Virus record (IMG/VR): IMGVR_UViG_3300019776_000369
Location: 1-44,759 of that record
DNA length: 44,759 bases
Source: a virus
Reading direction: 5' to 3' (one strand)
The translations under genes were made by a program, and so were the position numbers. The stretch's first letter is position 1; each line of letters begins with the position of its first letter. The notes under the pieces were generated by a model, which ran no database searches, had not been told where the DNA came from, and saw nothing but the letters and a program-made list of their open reading frames with translations. Of the stretch, positions 20,516 to 27,759 are shown one piece after another.

Positions 20516-22879
20516 ATGGCTGACAAAGGCATGAATGACAATGAACTAAAAGCCATGGTGCAAATGGAGATGCGCCAATCATTAGGGTACTCATCGTCAA
20601 AACTATCAAACGCCAGACAGAAGGCCGAGTATTATTATCTTGGCTTGGCTGTTGGTGATCTTTCCCCGCCTGAAGTTGACGGGCGCTCGTCTGTTGTTTC
20701 TACGGATGTTCGAGACACCATTGAAGCAATGCTTCCTCAGCTCATGGTCACGTTCTGCGGCGGTGATACTGTTGCCGAATTTGACGCGCAGACACCAGAC
20801 GACGAGCCAAAGGCAAAGCTTGCCACAGAATACATCAATTACCTTTTCTTCAAGAAGAACAACGGGCATAAGATCGCCTACACTTGGATGAAAGATGCGC
20901 TTCTGCAAAAGAACGGCATCATTAAAGTCTGGTGGGACACTCGCTTTGAAGAGAAGAAAGAAGAATACAAGAATCTCAGCCAGGTAGAACTGGCGCAAGT
21001 CATGGATGATCCAGAGATTGAGGTCATAGCGCAAGACGCTTACCCTGACGAGTATGACGCTAAACAGCGCCAAGAAGCATTAGACCAAGCAAATACCCAG
21101 CTTCAGCAAGCGCAACAAGCCGCCATGCAGGGCAATCCGCAAGCACAACAGGCCGTTGCCCAGCTTCAGCAGCAGATACAGCAGATTCAATCTCAGCCGC
21201 CTGTCATGGCTTATGACATCACATGCAAACGGGTGAACAAAGAAGGCAAGATACAGATAAGCAACGTCCCGCCTGAAGAATTCCTCATTGCACGTAACGC
21301 CAAGAATATACAAGACGCAAAGTTTGTCGGGCACCGCGTACAACGCACAGTATCCGAATTGAAGTCAATGGGCTATAAAAACGTTGACGACATCAGCGGC
21401 GAAGACCAAAGCCAAGCCGTCAACCTGGAGCGCATCCAGCGTCTAAGCTGGAATGACGAAAACGCCTACCTGTCAGACGAAACATCAGTAGATGAAAGCC
21501 AGCGCCTTGTCTGGGTAACAGAATGCTATGTTCGCGTGGACTACGACGGTGACGGCATTGCAGAGCTGCGCAAAGTCACTGTTGCTGGCAATGAAATGCT
21601 AGACAATGAAGAAATCGACATTATCCCGTTTGTTGACATTACGCCCGTTCCTCTGCCGCATACCTTCTTTGGTTTGTCGATTGCTGATCTGGCAATGGAA
21701 AGCCAAAAGGTCAAGACAAGCATTTTGCGCAGTCAGCTTGATAACCTGTACCTGAATGTGAATGGTCGTTACTACGCAGTTGAAAACCAAGTCAATCTTG
21801 ACGACCTGCTGACTTCGCGCCCAGGCGGTGTGGTGCGCGTCAAGCAGCCTAACTCAGTAGGCCGACTTGATCAAGCACAAGGCAACACAGCCGAAACCAT
21901 GGGCTTGATGGAATACATGCAGCAAGACCTAGAAAACCGCACCGGCTGGTCTCGTCAATCCATGGGCAATGATGCGTCTGGCCTGAATGTAGGCACAGCA
22001 ACGCAGGCTAACATTGTCACCAACAAAGCCGACATGCGCCTTGACCTGATAGCGCGCAACTTTGCCGAAGGCTTTGCAGAACTATTCAAGCAAGTCCTGA
22101 AGCTCATAGGCCAGCATCAGAACAAGCGCACTGAAGTCAAGCTGAATGGTCAGTGGGTGGATATTGACCCCCGCGAATGGCGTAATGGTTTCGACGTAAA
22201 TATCAATGTCGGCATTGGCCTGGGCAACAAAGATCAAAAAGTTGGTCACTTGATGGCACTAGCTCAGAAGCAGCAATCTGATATGCAGATAGGTGTTGCC
22301 ACTCCAGAAAACGTTTATAATCTCAATGTCGAATTGTCAAAGACAATCGGCTATAAGAACGCCGACAAGTTTTTCAGTGACCCAAGCAAAGCACCGCCGA
22401 AGCCTGAACAGCCTAATCCAGAACAAATGAAGATTCAAGCGCAGATGCAGCTTGAGCAACAGAAATTCCAGATGCAGACTCAATCTGACCAGCAGAAGCA
22501 CCAAGGCCAGATGCAAGTACGACAAGCAGAACTCGCAGCAGAATCACAAGCAAGGCACGATGAGCTGAACCTTGAAGCAACCAAGCAAATGCAGCAAGCA
22601 CAGTTTGACATGCAGGAACGTCAACACAAAGCCGAGCTTGATGCACAGCTTGAACGTGACAAGTGGGCATATGACGCACAAGAAGCAGAGAAGCAACGAG
22701 CATTTGAAGCATGGAAAGCTCAACTTGATGCTGAGACAAGAATATTGACAGCGCAAATAGCGGCCAAGACAACTGTCACCGCTGCGCAAATAGGCGCTGC
22801 TGAAGCCATAGAGGAAGAAGAACAGGCAGAGATGCCGGGCAATGAAGGTTACGAGCCACAAGAAGGGCAGCCAGAATGA
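20516..22879 (+). CDS. Portal protein
   Basis: 787 aa. It forms the dodecameric ring at the capsid vertex through which DNA is packaged and ejected. Position after terL, length and N-terminal text (YYYLGLAVGDLSPPEVDGRS, then SSVVSTDVRDTIEAMLPQL) agree with portals of podovirus-like phages. Residues about 160-240 and 620-760 are Gln/Ala/Lys-rich coiled coils; the second is long and repetitive (QMKIQAQMQLEQQKFQMQTQ) and ends in an acidic tail. It is larger than the 500-700 residues common in this family because of that extension. The stop overlaps the next start (ATGA). Confidence 0.9.
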   Translation: MADKGMNDNELKAMVQMEMRQSLGYSSSKLSNARQKAEYYYLGLAVGDLSPPEVDGRSSVVSTDVRDTIEAMLPQLMVTFCGGDTVAEFDAQTPDDEPKAKLATEYINYLFFKKNNGHKIAYTWMKDALLQKNGIIKVWWDTRFEEKKEEYKNLSQVELAQVMDDPEIEVIAQDAYPDEYDAKQRQEALDQANTQLQQAQQAAMQGNPQAQQAVAQLQQQIQQIQSQPPVMAYDITCKRVNKEGKIQISNVPPEEFLIARNAKNIQDAKFVGHRVQRTVSELKSMGYKNVDDISGEDQSQAVNLERIQRLSWNDENAYLSDETSVDESQRLVWVTECYVRVDYDGDGIAELRKVTVAGNEMLDNEEIDIIPFVDITPVPLPHTFFGLSIADLAMESQKVKTSILRSQLDNLYLNVNGRYYAVENQVNLDDLLTSRPGGVVRVKQPNSVGRLDQAQGNTAETMGLMEYMQQDLENRTGWSRQSMGNDASGLNVGTATQANIVTNKADMRLDLIARNFAEGFAELFKQVLKLIGQHQNKRTEVKLNGQWVDIDPREWRNGFDVNINVGIGLGNKDQKVGHLMALAQKQQSDMQIGVATPENVYNLNVELSKTIGYKNADKFFSDPSKAPPKPEQPNPEQMKIQAQMQLEQQKFQMQTQSDQQKHQGQMQVRQAELAAESQARHDELNLEATKQMQQAQFDMQERQHKAELDAQLERDKWAYDAQEAEKQRAFEAWKAQLDAETRILTAQIAAKTTVTAAQIGAAEAIEEEEQAEMPGNEGYEPQEGQPE

Positions 22880-23160
22880 ACGACTCGCAACGAATATATG
22901 AGGGCAACCGCGCAACTGAAGTACTTCAAAATGAAGTATTTCAAAATGTGTTTGCCGCCATAGAAAAGGAAATGACAGAGCAATGGATGAATTCACCCGC
23001 AAGAGACGCAGAGGCAAGAGAGAAGATTTACATGTATCTGCAAATGCTCAAGCGGGTAAAGATTCACTTAACAACAGCAATGGAAACAGGAAAACTGACA
23101 TGTCTCGAATTGGAACACAAGAAAAGCCTGGCGCAACGTTTGACGAGCTGGTCAAGCTAG
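22876..23160 (+). CDS. Conserved small head-module protein
   Basis: 94 aa helical protein. Segments EGNRATEVLQNEVFQNVFAA and EQWMNSPARDAEAREKIYMY recur in small proteins directly downstream of portal genes in many podovirus-like phages; function unknown. Starts at an ATGA overlap with the portal gene and overlaps the next gene by 61 bases. Confidence 0.75.
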   Translation: MNDSQRIYEGNRATEVLQNEVFQNVFAAIEKEMTEQWMNSPARDAEAREKIYMYLQMLKRVKIHLTTAMETGKLTCLELEHKKSLAQRLTSWSS

Positions 23161-23312
23161 TTGCTGACTTCGACGTAACGAATGACTCTATCGCTATGGC
23201 GTGGCATCCTGAGCCTAAATCCGAAATGATCTCTGCCAAACGTGGCTGGGTGCGCGTACTGAAAGGTAAAGCTGGTTACGACACGAATAACGGGCTGCAT
23301 GTAGATTTGTAG
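23100..23312 (+). CDS. Hypothetical protein, 70 aa
   Basis: The ATG at 23100 (ACAGGAAAAC upstream) lies inside the previous gene; the upstream part of the frame is a shadow. C-terminal text (SAKRGWVRVLKGKAGYDTNN) is globular. Its role in the head module is unknown. Confidence 0.5.
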   Translation: MSRIGTQEKPGATFDELVKLVADFDVTNDSIAMAWHPEPKSEMISAKRGWVRVLKGKAGYDTNNGLHVDL

Positions 23313-23403
23313 TAAAAAGGTTTGACTAAGAAAATAATTTGTGCATTGGAATCAAGCATGATTTATACTGTCAAGCAATAAGCACTGCTTAGAGTTTTTT
23401 AAC

Positions 23404-23415
23404 GCTCGAAAGAGC
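23404..23415 (+). promoter_or_regulatory. GNRA-loop leader hairpin before the scaffold gene
   Basis: GCTC-GAAA-GAGC, with a weaker copy GTC-GATA-GAC at 23429-23438. It sits 43 bases before the ATG, farther than the other copies. A TATACT at 23364-23369 upstream may be a -10 box, but no good -35 fits. Confidence 0.45.
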
Positions 23416-23457
23416 ATAACGCCTCACCGTCGATAGACCTCGGGCAAAGGAAATAAA

Positions 23458-24435
23458 ATGGACAATCAGGGAACTGAATCCAGCGGTAACGAAGCACTTA
23501 GCATTAACGATGCAACACAAGCTTTTAGCAGTCTGTTTGAAGGAAACGACGAGCAAAGTGCTAAAGATTTAGAAGAAAAGAAGGACGACCCAGAAGCACC
23601 TCAAGACCCTGAAGAGGACAATCCTGAAGCTGATGAGCCTGAGAAAGAAGAACCAGCCGAGCCTGAAGCGGACAGCAATGAAGTCACCATAGAAGTAGAT
23701 GGCAAGACAGTCAAGCTGACCAAAGAGGAATTGGCAGAAGCCTACAAAAATGGTCTGCGTCAATCCGACTACACCAAAAAGACCATGGAAGTAGCCGAGC
23801 AGCGTAAAGCCGCCGAAGCAGAAATGCAGAAAGCGCAGCAAGAGCGCCAACAGTATGCAAACGGGCTAAATAAGCTCAGCGCGCAGATTGAGGGTGATCT
23901 GGCACAATTTAACAACGTCGATTGGAAATCATTATCTGAAAATGATCCTGTTGAGTATGTCCGGTTGCAGCACCTCTTTAACGAGAGACAATCTGCACTC
24001 CAGAAAATACACCATGATCAGCAGTTAATTAAGCAAATCGACCAGCAAGAGTACCAAAAACATTTGAAGATCGTTGAAGCGACGGAATTTCAGAATTTAC
24101 TGGAAAAAATTCCTGAGTGGAAAGACCCAAAAAAGTTTGAAGCAGAGAAGGTTGCAGTTCGCAACTACATGCTTGAAAAAGGTTTTGACGAACAAACTCT
24201 TGCAAATTTGTACGACCATAAAGCCTATTATCTCAGTCGTAAAGCGATGCAATTCGACGCGATGATGGCGAAGGCAAGTGCAGCAGCCAAAAAGGTTGCT
24301 GAAGTGCCGCAAAAAGTATTGAAACCAGGAAGCGGCGAGAAACCGGACACAAGTTCCAACAAGCAAAACATGGAACGACTGAAAAAATCAGGAAGTGTCA
24401 TGGATGCCGCAAACGTATTTAAAGGCTTAATCTAA
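23458..24435 (+). CDS. Scaffolding protein
   Basis: 325 aa placed between portal and capsid genes. It has a very acidic, Glu/Pro-rich N-terminus (about residues 38-75) and a helical, Gln/Ala-rich middle (EVAEQRKAAEAEMQKAQQER). A positively charged C-terminus probably contacts the coat protein. It would guide prohead assembly and leave before DNA fills the head. Sequence is not conserved in scaffolds, so the call rests on composition, size and position. Confidence 0.82.
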   Translation: MDNQGTESSGNEALSINDATQAFSSLFEGNDEQSAKDLEEKKDDPEAPQDPEEDNPEADEPEKEEPAEPEADSNEVTIEVDGKTVKLTKEELAEAYKNGLRQSDYTKKTMEVAEQRKAAEAEMQKAQQERQQYANGLNKLSAQIEGDLAQFNNVDWKSLSENDPVEYVRLQHLFNERQSALQKIHHDQQLIKQIDQQEYQKHLKIVEATEFQNLLEKIPEWKDPKKFEAEKVAVRNYMLEKGFDEQTLANLYDHKAYYLSRKAMQFDAMMAKASAAAKKVAEVPQKVLKPGSGEKPDTSSNKQNMERLKKSGSVMDAANVFKGLI

Positions 24436-24436
24436 A

Positions 24437-24448
24437 CGTCAAGAGACG
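24437..24448 (+). promoter_or_regulatory. GNRA-like leader hairpin before the capsid gene
   Basis: CGTC-AAGA-GACG, followed by CAGGAG, the ribosome binding site of the major capsid protein. The stem starts two bases after the scaffold stop codon. Confidence 0.5.
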
Positions 24449-24462
24449 CAGGAGAAATAATC

Positions 24463-25386
24463 ATGGCAGCACCATCAGGTACCTTTGTTACCACGAGCGC
24501 AATCGGTAACCGCGAAGATTTGACAGACATCATCTATCGCATTTCACCAACCACTACCCCTTTGATGAACCTCGCAGCAAAGGGCAAAGCAACAAATACA
24601 AATCACGAGTGGCAAACTCAAGATTTGGCAGCCGCAGTGACATCCAATGCGCAAGCTGAGGGTGACAATGCATCTGCAAAAACCGTGACCCCTACTGTTC
24701 GTTTGAGCAATTCTACTCAGATTGCGACAAAAACAGTGATCGTCTCCGGTACGCAACAAGCGATGAATCCAGCAGGCCGCAAAGACGAACTGGCTTACCA
24801 GTTGTCCATGGCTTCCCTGGAACTGAAGCGCGATATGGAATCCGCTCTGTGCCAATTGGGTGTTAAGGCATCCTCTCCACGTCAAGCACGTGGTCTGCCC
24901 GGCTGGCTGGTAGATAACGTCGATAACAACGGCGGTACTCTGGCAAGCTACACAGGCAACACTGATCGCACTCTGGGTACACAACGTGCATTCACTGAAG
25001 CCCAGCTCAAGAACGTCTTGCAAAAGATATTCACCGCTGGTGGCGATCCTGACACAATCATGGTCGGCTCTGCACAGAAGCAAACATTCTCCACATTCTC
25101 TGGTAACCAAACCCGTATCGGACAAGCCGCAACGTCTAAACTGGTTTCGTCCATTGATGTGTACGAATCTGATTTCGGCACGATGAAAGTCGTTCCAAAC
25201 CGCTTCCAGCTTGGCCGCGATGCGTTCATCATTCAGTCTGACATGGTATCGATATCTTACCTGCGTCCATTCCAAACCATCGAATTGGCGACAACAGGCG
25301 ATGCGCTGCAACGTGAATTGATTGTTGAGTACACGCTCGAATATCGCTCGCCGAAAAGTGGCGGCGCTGTCTACGACCTATTATGA
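24463..25386 (+). CDS. Major capsid protein (SU10-type)
   Basis: 307 aa, with the text of the SU10-type major head family (DUF5309). It has an N-terminal NREDLTDIIYRISPTTTPLM, a central TATKTVIVSGTQQAMNPAGR-like region, and a C-terminal ELIVEYTLEYRSPKSGGAVY. These proteins have an HK97-like fold and form the icosahedral shell. A GGAG site and a hairpin precede the ATG. A 7-bp cUUCGg hairpin follows the gene. A 255-residue frame on the opposite strand is a shadow. Confidence 0.92.
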   Translation: MAAPSGTFVTTSAIGNREDLTDIIYRISPTTTPLMNLAAKGKATNTNHEWQTQDLAAAVTSNAQAEGDNASAKTVTPTVRLSNSTQIATKTVIVSGTQQAMNPAGRKDELAYQLSMASLELKRDMESALCQLGVKASSPRQARGLPGWLVDNVDNNGGTLASYTGNTDRTLGTQRAFTEAQLKNVLQKIFTAGGDPDTIMVGSAQKQTFSTFSGNQTRIGQAATSKLVSSIDVYESDFGTMKVVPNRFQLGRDAFIIQSDMVSISYLRPFQTIELATTGDALQRELIVEYTLEYRSPKSGGAVYDLL

Positions 25387-25404
25387 TATTGACAACTTAA
25401 ATAT

Positions 25405-25422
25405 AGGCGGCTTCGGTCGCCT
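25405..25422 (+). terminator. UUCG-tetraloop hairpin after the capsid gene
   Basis: AGGCGGC-TTCG-GTCGCCT (one G-T pair) lies between the capsid stop and the next gene. Only three T follow, so partial termination or protection of the abundant capsid mRNA is more likely than full termination. Confidence 0.55.
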
Positions 25423-25446
25423 GTTTGAAAATGAAAGGAAGATATC

Positions 25447-25917
25447 ATGGCAGGTAATTACGTACAGCGTCCAGATGGCGGCGTTGATATCCAGGACTCC
25501 AACTCAGTTGCAGTTGCGTCCTTTGGCGGCGGCGTTCAGAACTACCGTGGCATCAAAGTGGCAAAGATTGCCATTACTGGTGTTGCGGCTACAACTGGCG
25601 GCGCGTTGTTCTCTTGGGCAAACCCTGAGAACAGTTCAATCATCATTGAACGCTTTCAAATTGACATCACAACCAAGTCAACAGGTGCGGCAAATGGCTC
25701 CTTTGGCGTGGCAGCAAATGGTACGACATCAAGCGCAAACTTGATTGATACTTACGCGCTGGGTGGTACTGAGAAAGTCGTCGATAATCATGTAGATGGC
25801 TCAACAAACGGCAAGTTCGTACAGAAAATGACGACTTCGCAGTTTGTGACTGGCACAGGCTCAGCAACTACAGCGGGTTTGGTCGGTAACGTGTATATTC
25901 ACTACTACGTGATCTAA
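25447..25917 (+). CDS. Probable structural protein (capsid decoration type)
   Basis: 156 aa. Gly/Thr/Ala/Ser-rich and beta-strand-rich from end to end, with a good AAAGGAAG site, directly downstream of the capsid gene. Composition and position suit a head decoration or stabilising protein; there is no specific family match. Confidence 0.55.
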   Translation: MAGNYVQRPDGGVDIQDSNSVAVASFGGGVQNYRGIKVAKIAITGVAATTGGALFSWANPENSSIIIERFQIDITTKSTGAANGSFGVAANGTTSSANLIDTYALGGTEKVVDNHVDGSTNGKFVQKMTTSQFVTGTGSATTAGLVGNVYIHYYVI

Positions 25918-25922
25918 GAACA

Positions 25923-25941
25923 GGCGGGTGAAAGTCCCGCC
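25923..25941 (+). other. Hairpin after the 25447 gene
   Basis: GGCGGG-TGAAAGT-CCCGCC, six perfect pairs, five bases after the stop codon. No T tract follows directly. Confidence 0.45.
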
Positions 25942-25962
25942 ATTTCCCGAATTGAAGTAAAA

Positions 25963-25974
25963 CGCTGAGAAGCG
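25963..25974 (+). promoter_or_regulatory. GNRA-loop leader hairpin before a structural gene
   Basis: CGCT-GAGA-AGCG followed by CAGGAG and the ATG at 25987. Relative to the copies before portal and capsid, both stem strands have changed together (TC/GA to CT/AG), so pairing is conserved. Confidence 0.55.
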
Positions 25975-25986
25975 CAGGAGAATTTC

Positions 25987-26292
25987 ATGGATGGTGGATA
26001 TATCACCGTATCAAGCCAGACTACGGGCGTGGCAATCACCACATCCGGCACGTCTGCTTCAGTGACAATACCAAATGATTCAAGTGGCAACCTGCCGCGC
26101 TACATCCGCATAGCTGCGACAGCGCCTGCATGTGTGCGCCTTGGTAAAACGTCGGCTACAGCGGTTACAACAGACTTGCAAGTGCAGCCTGGTGATGCAG
26201 TTATCTTGACAGTGAATGGTAACGACAAGATAGCAGCAATTCAGGTTTCATCTGCTGGTGTCGTGCAGGTATCGCCACTCGAAAACATGTGA
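25987..26292 (+). CDS. Probable structural protein, 101 aa
   Basis: All-beta Thr/Ser/Val-rich protein (SSQTTGVAITTSGTSASVTI), preceded by the leader hairpin and GGAG. Located between capsid and adaptor genes; likely a minor virion component. A short intergenic stretch follows without a promoter. Confidence 0.55.
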   Translation: MDGGYITVSSQTTGVAITTSGTSASVTIPNDSSGNLPRYIRIAATAPACVRLGKTSATAVTTDLQVQPGDAVILTVNGNDKIAAIQVSSAGVVQVSPLENM

Positions 26293-26302
26293 GATTGACA
26301 AC

Positions 26303-26587
26303 ATGGATATCCAAACCAAAATCCACGTCAATGACGGCAATGTCACGTTTGAACGGGTGCAGGATTGCACAGCGATTGCCGAACATACTCAAGCCTTGCA
26401 CAAAGAAGGCCATCATGGGACAAGCGAAATGCGTCATGTGGCATCTATTCCCATGGTCATGGTTGAAAAGTACATCAACGACAAAGGCATCAGCTTTGAG
26501 GAGTTCATGGCTAACCGTGTGCATATCAAGGCAATGGTGAATGATCCAGCTTTGGCAGCGTTCCGCGTTTGGGGCGGTAAGGTATGA
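26303..26587 (+). CDS. Conserved small head-tail module protein
   Basis: 94 aa; the ATG at 26303 is chosen over an upstream in-frame start at 26258 inside the previous gene. His-rich centre (HTQALHKEGHHGTSEMRHVA) and C-terminus ending RVWGGKV; proteins with this ending are common next to adaptor genes. Function unknown. Overlaps the adaptor start by four bases. Confidence 0.65.
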   Translation: MDIQTKIHVNDGNVTFERVQDCTAIAEHTQALHKEGHHGTSEMRHVASIPMVMVEKYINDKGISFEEFMANRVHIKAMVNDPALAAFRVWGGKV

Positions 26588-27192
26588 GCGCAATAACTGA
26601 TTATGCGAGTCTTCAGGCTGCGATAATTAACTGGCTGCATCGTGCTGATCTAGCGACAGTCGCGCCAGACTTTATCAGCTTGGCAGAAGGCCGCATGTCA
26701 GCAGACCTTGACGCAAGGTCAATGGAAGTACGCACTAATTTAACAGCCACGGCAGGTAATGCATATATTACATTGCCAAGCGACATGCTGGAAATGAAGC
26801 GCTTGATACTGGTCACTGATCCGGTTATCCCATTGCGGTATGAAGCGCCAGACCAGTTGACAGCAGATTATCCCACATCGCAAGTCGGAAAACCTGCAAT
26901 ATTCGCTGTCATCGGTGCGCAGATTCAACTTGCACCAATACCAGACACAGCTTATACGCTTGAGCTGACATATCAGCAAAGAATACCGTCACTGAGCAAT
27001 ACAAATACAACAAACTGGCTGCTAACAAACTTCCCAAATTGCTACCTGTGGGCGGCATTGTGTGAAGCACAGCCTTTCATCATGAACGATGCAAGAATCC
27101 CTGTATTCCAGGCTAAATATCAAGAAGCCGTCGCAGCCATCAATTCGATTGATTGGTATTCCGGCTCTACCATGAGAGTGAGGGTGAAATAG
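26584..27192 (+). CDS. Head-tail adaptor protein (SU10-type)
   Basis: 202 aa. The N-terminus (SLQAAIINWLHRADLATVAP) and the central PRYEA-like strand plus YYQRIP-like segment (LELTYQQRIPSLSN) match adaptor proteins of the SU10 type, which form the ring under the portal. A GGTAAGGT site precedes the ATG. A reverse-strand homing gene is inserted two bases past its stop. Confidence 0.78.
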   Translation: MSAITDYASLQAAIINWLHRADLATVAPDFISLAEGRMSADLDARSMEVRTNLTATAGNAYITLPSDMLEMKRLILVTDPVIPLRYEAPDQLTADYPTSQVGKPAIFAVIGAQIQLAPIPDTAYTLELTYQQRIPSLSNTNTTNWLLTNFPNCYLWAALCEAQPFIMNDARIPVFQAKYQEAVAAINSIDWYSGSTMRVRVK

Positions 27193-27194
27193 TG

Positions 27195-27707
27195 TCAAAT
27201 ATGCGCCCAACGCTCACGCCTGATAATCCTGTGGCATTGCTGTGGGCATACATTGTATTTCTTTGCCAGTTTCACAAAGGAAATGCCGCCAGCCGCATAT
27301 TCAGCGCGCATGGCAATAACGTCTTGTTCGGTGACTTTGGAGTGAGTACATTCTTCGCCTTTTTTATTCGCAAGCCTATGTCGAGAATGATAGATGTTTT
27401 GTTGATGTGTAGCCCATTCCAAATTAGAGACATGATTATTTGTTGGATCAAAGTCAATATGATTAACTTCGCATCCTTCAGGTGCGGGCGAAATAAAATG
27501 AATTGCAACAAGACGATGAACCAAAGCTTTATATTTTTTACCGTTTTTATAAAGTTGAATGCCGCAATGACCATATTTACCTTTTCCCGGAGAAAGAATT
27601 TTTCCAAGCCTTTTGCTATCCGTAGATGGAATACTTTTTACATTCCCAAAATTGGACACTTGATACATACCTTCAAATCCAGTTACATCTTTCCATTGCT
27701 CTATCAT
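27195..27707 (-). CDS. HNH homing endonuclease (NUMOD4 type)
   Basis: 170 aa from the ATG at 27707 (GGAG upstream); a longer frame to 27740 is open. It has the NUMOD4 start (EQWKDVTGFEGMYQVSNFGN), an HNH core (VHRLVAIHFI, CEVNHIDFDPTNNHVSNLEW) and a C-terminal helix-turn-helix (SFVKLAKKYNVCPQQCHRII). It differs from the three AP2-type enzymes and is inserted, reversed, between adaptor and fibre genes. A rightward 205-residue frame over it is a shadow. Confidence 0.92.
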   Translation of the reverse strand: MIEQWKDVTGFEGMYQVSNFGNVKSIPSTDSKRLGKILSPGKGKYGHCGIQLYKNGKKYKALVHRLVAIHFISPAPEGCEVNHIDFDPTNNHVSNLEWATHQQNIYHSRHRLANKKGEECTHSKVTEQDVIAMRAEYAAGGISFVKLAKKYNVCPQQCHRIIRRERWAHI

Positions 27708-27759
27708 GTCGTCTCCATAATCAAAAACATTCAAACACAAACACCTAGGGGATTATATC

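Noticed and set aside
22544-23017. 157-residue leftward frame opposite the portal C-terminus
   Set aside because: Leu/Cys/Phe-rich antisense of a coiled-coil segment; typical shadow.
24544-25311. 255-residue leftward frame opposite the major capsid gene
   Set aside because: It is Cys/Arg/His-rich, lacks a ribosome binding site and lies entirely within the antisense of a strongly supported capsid gene.
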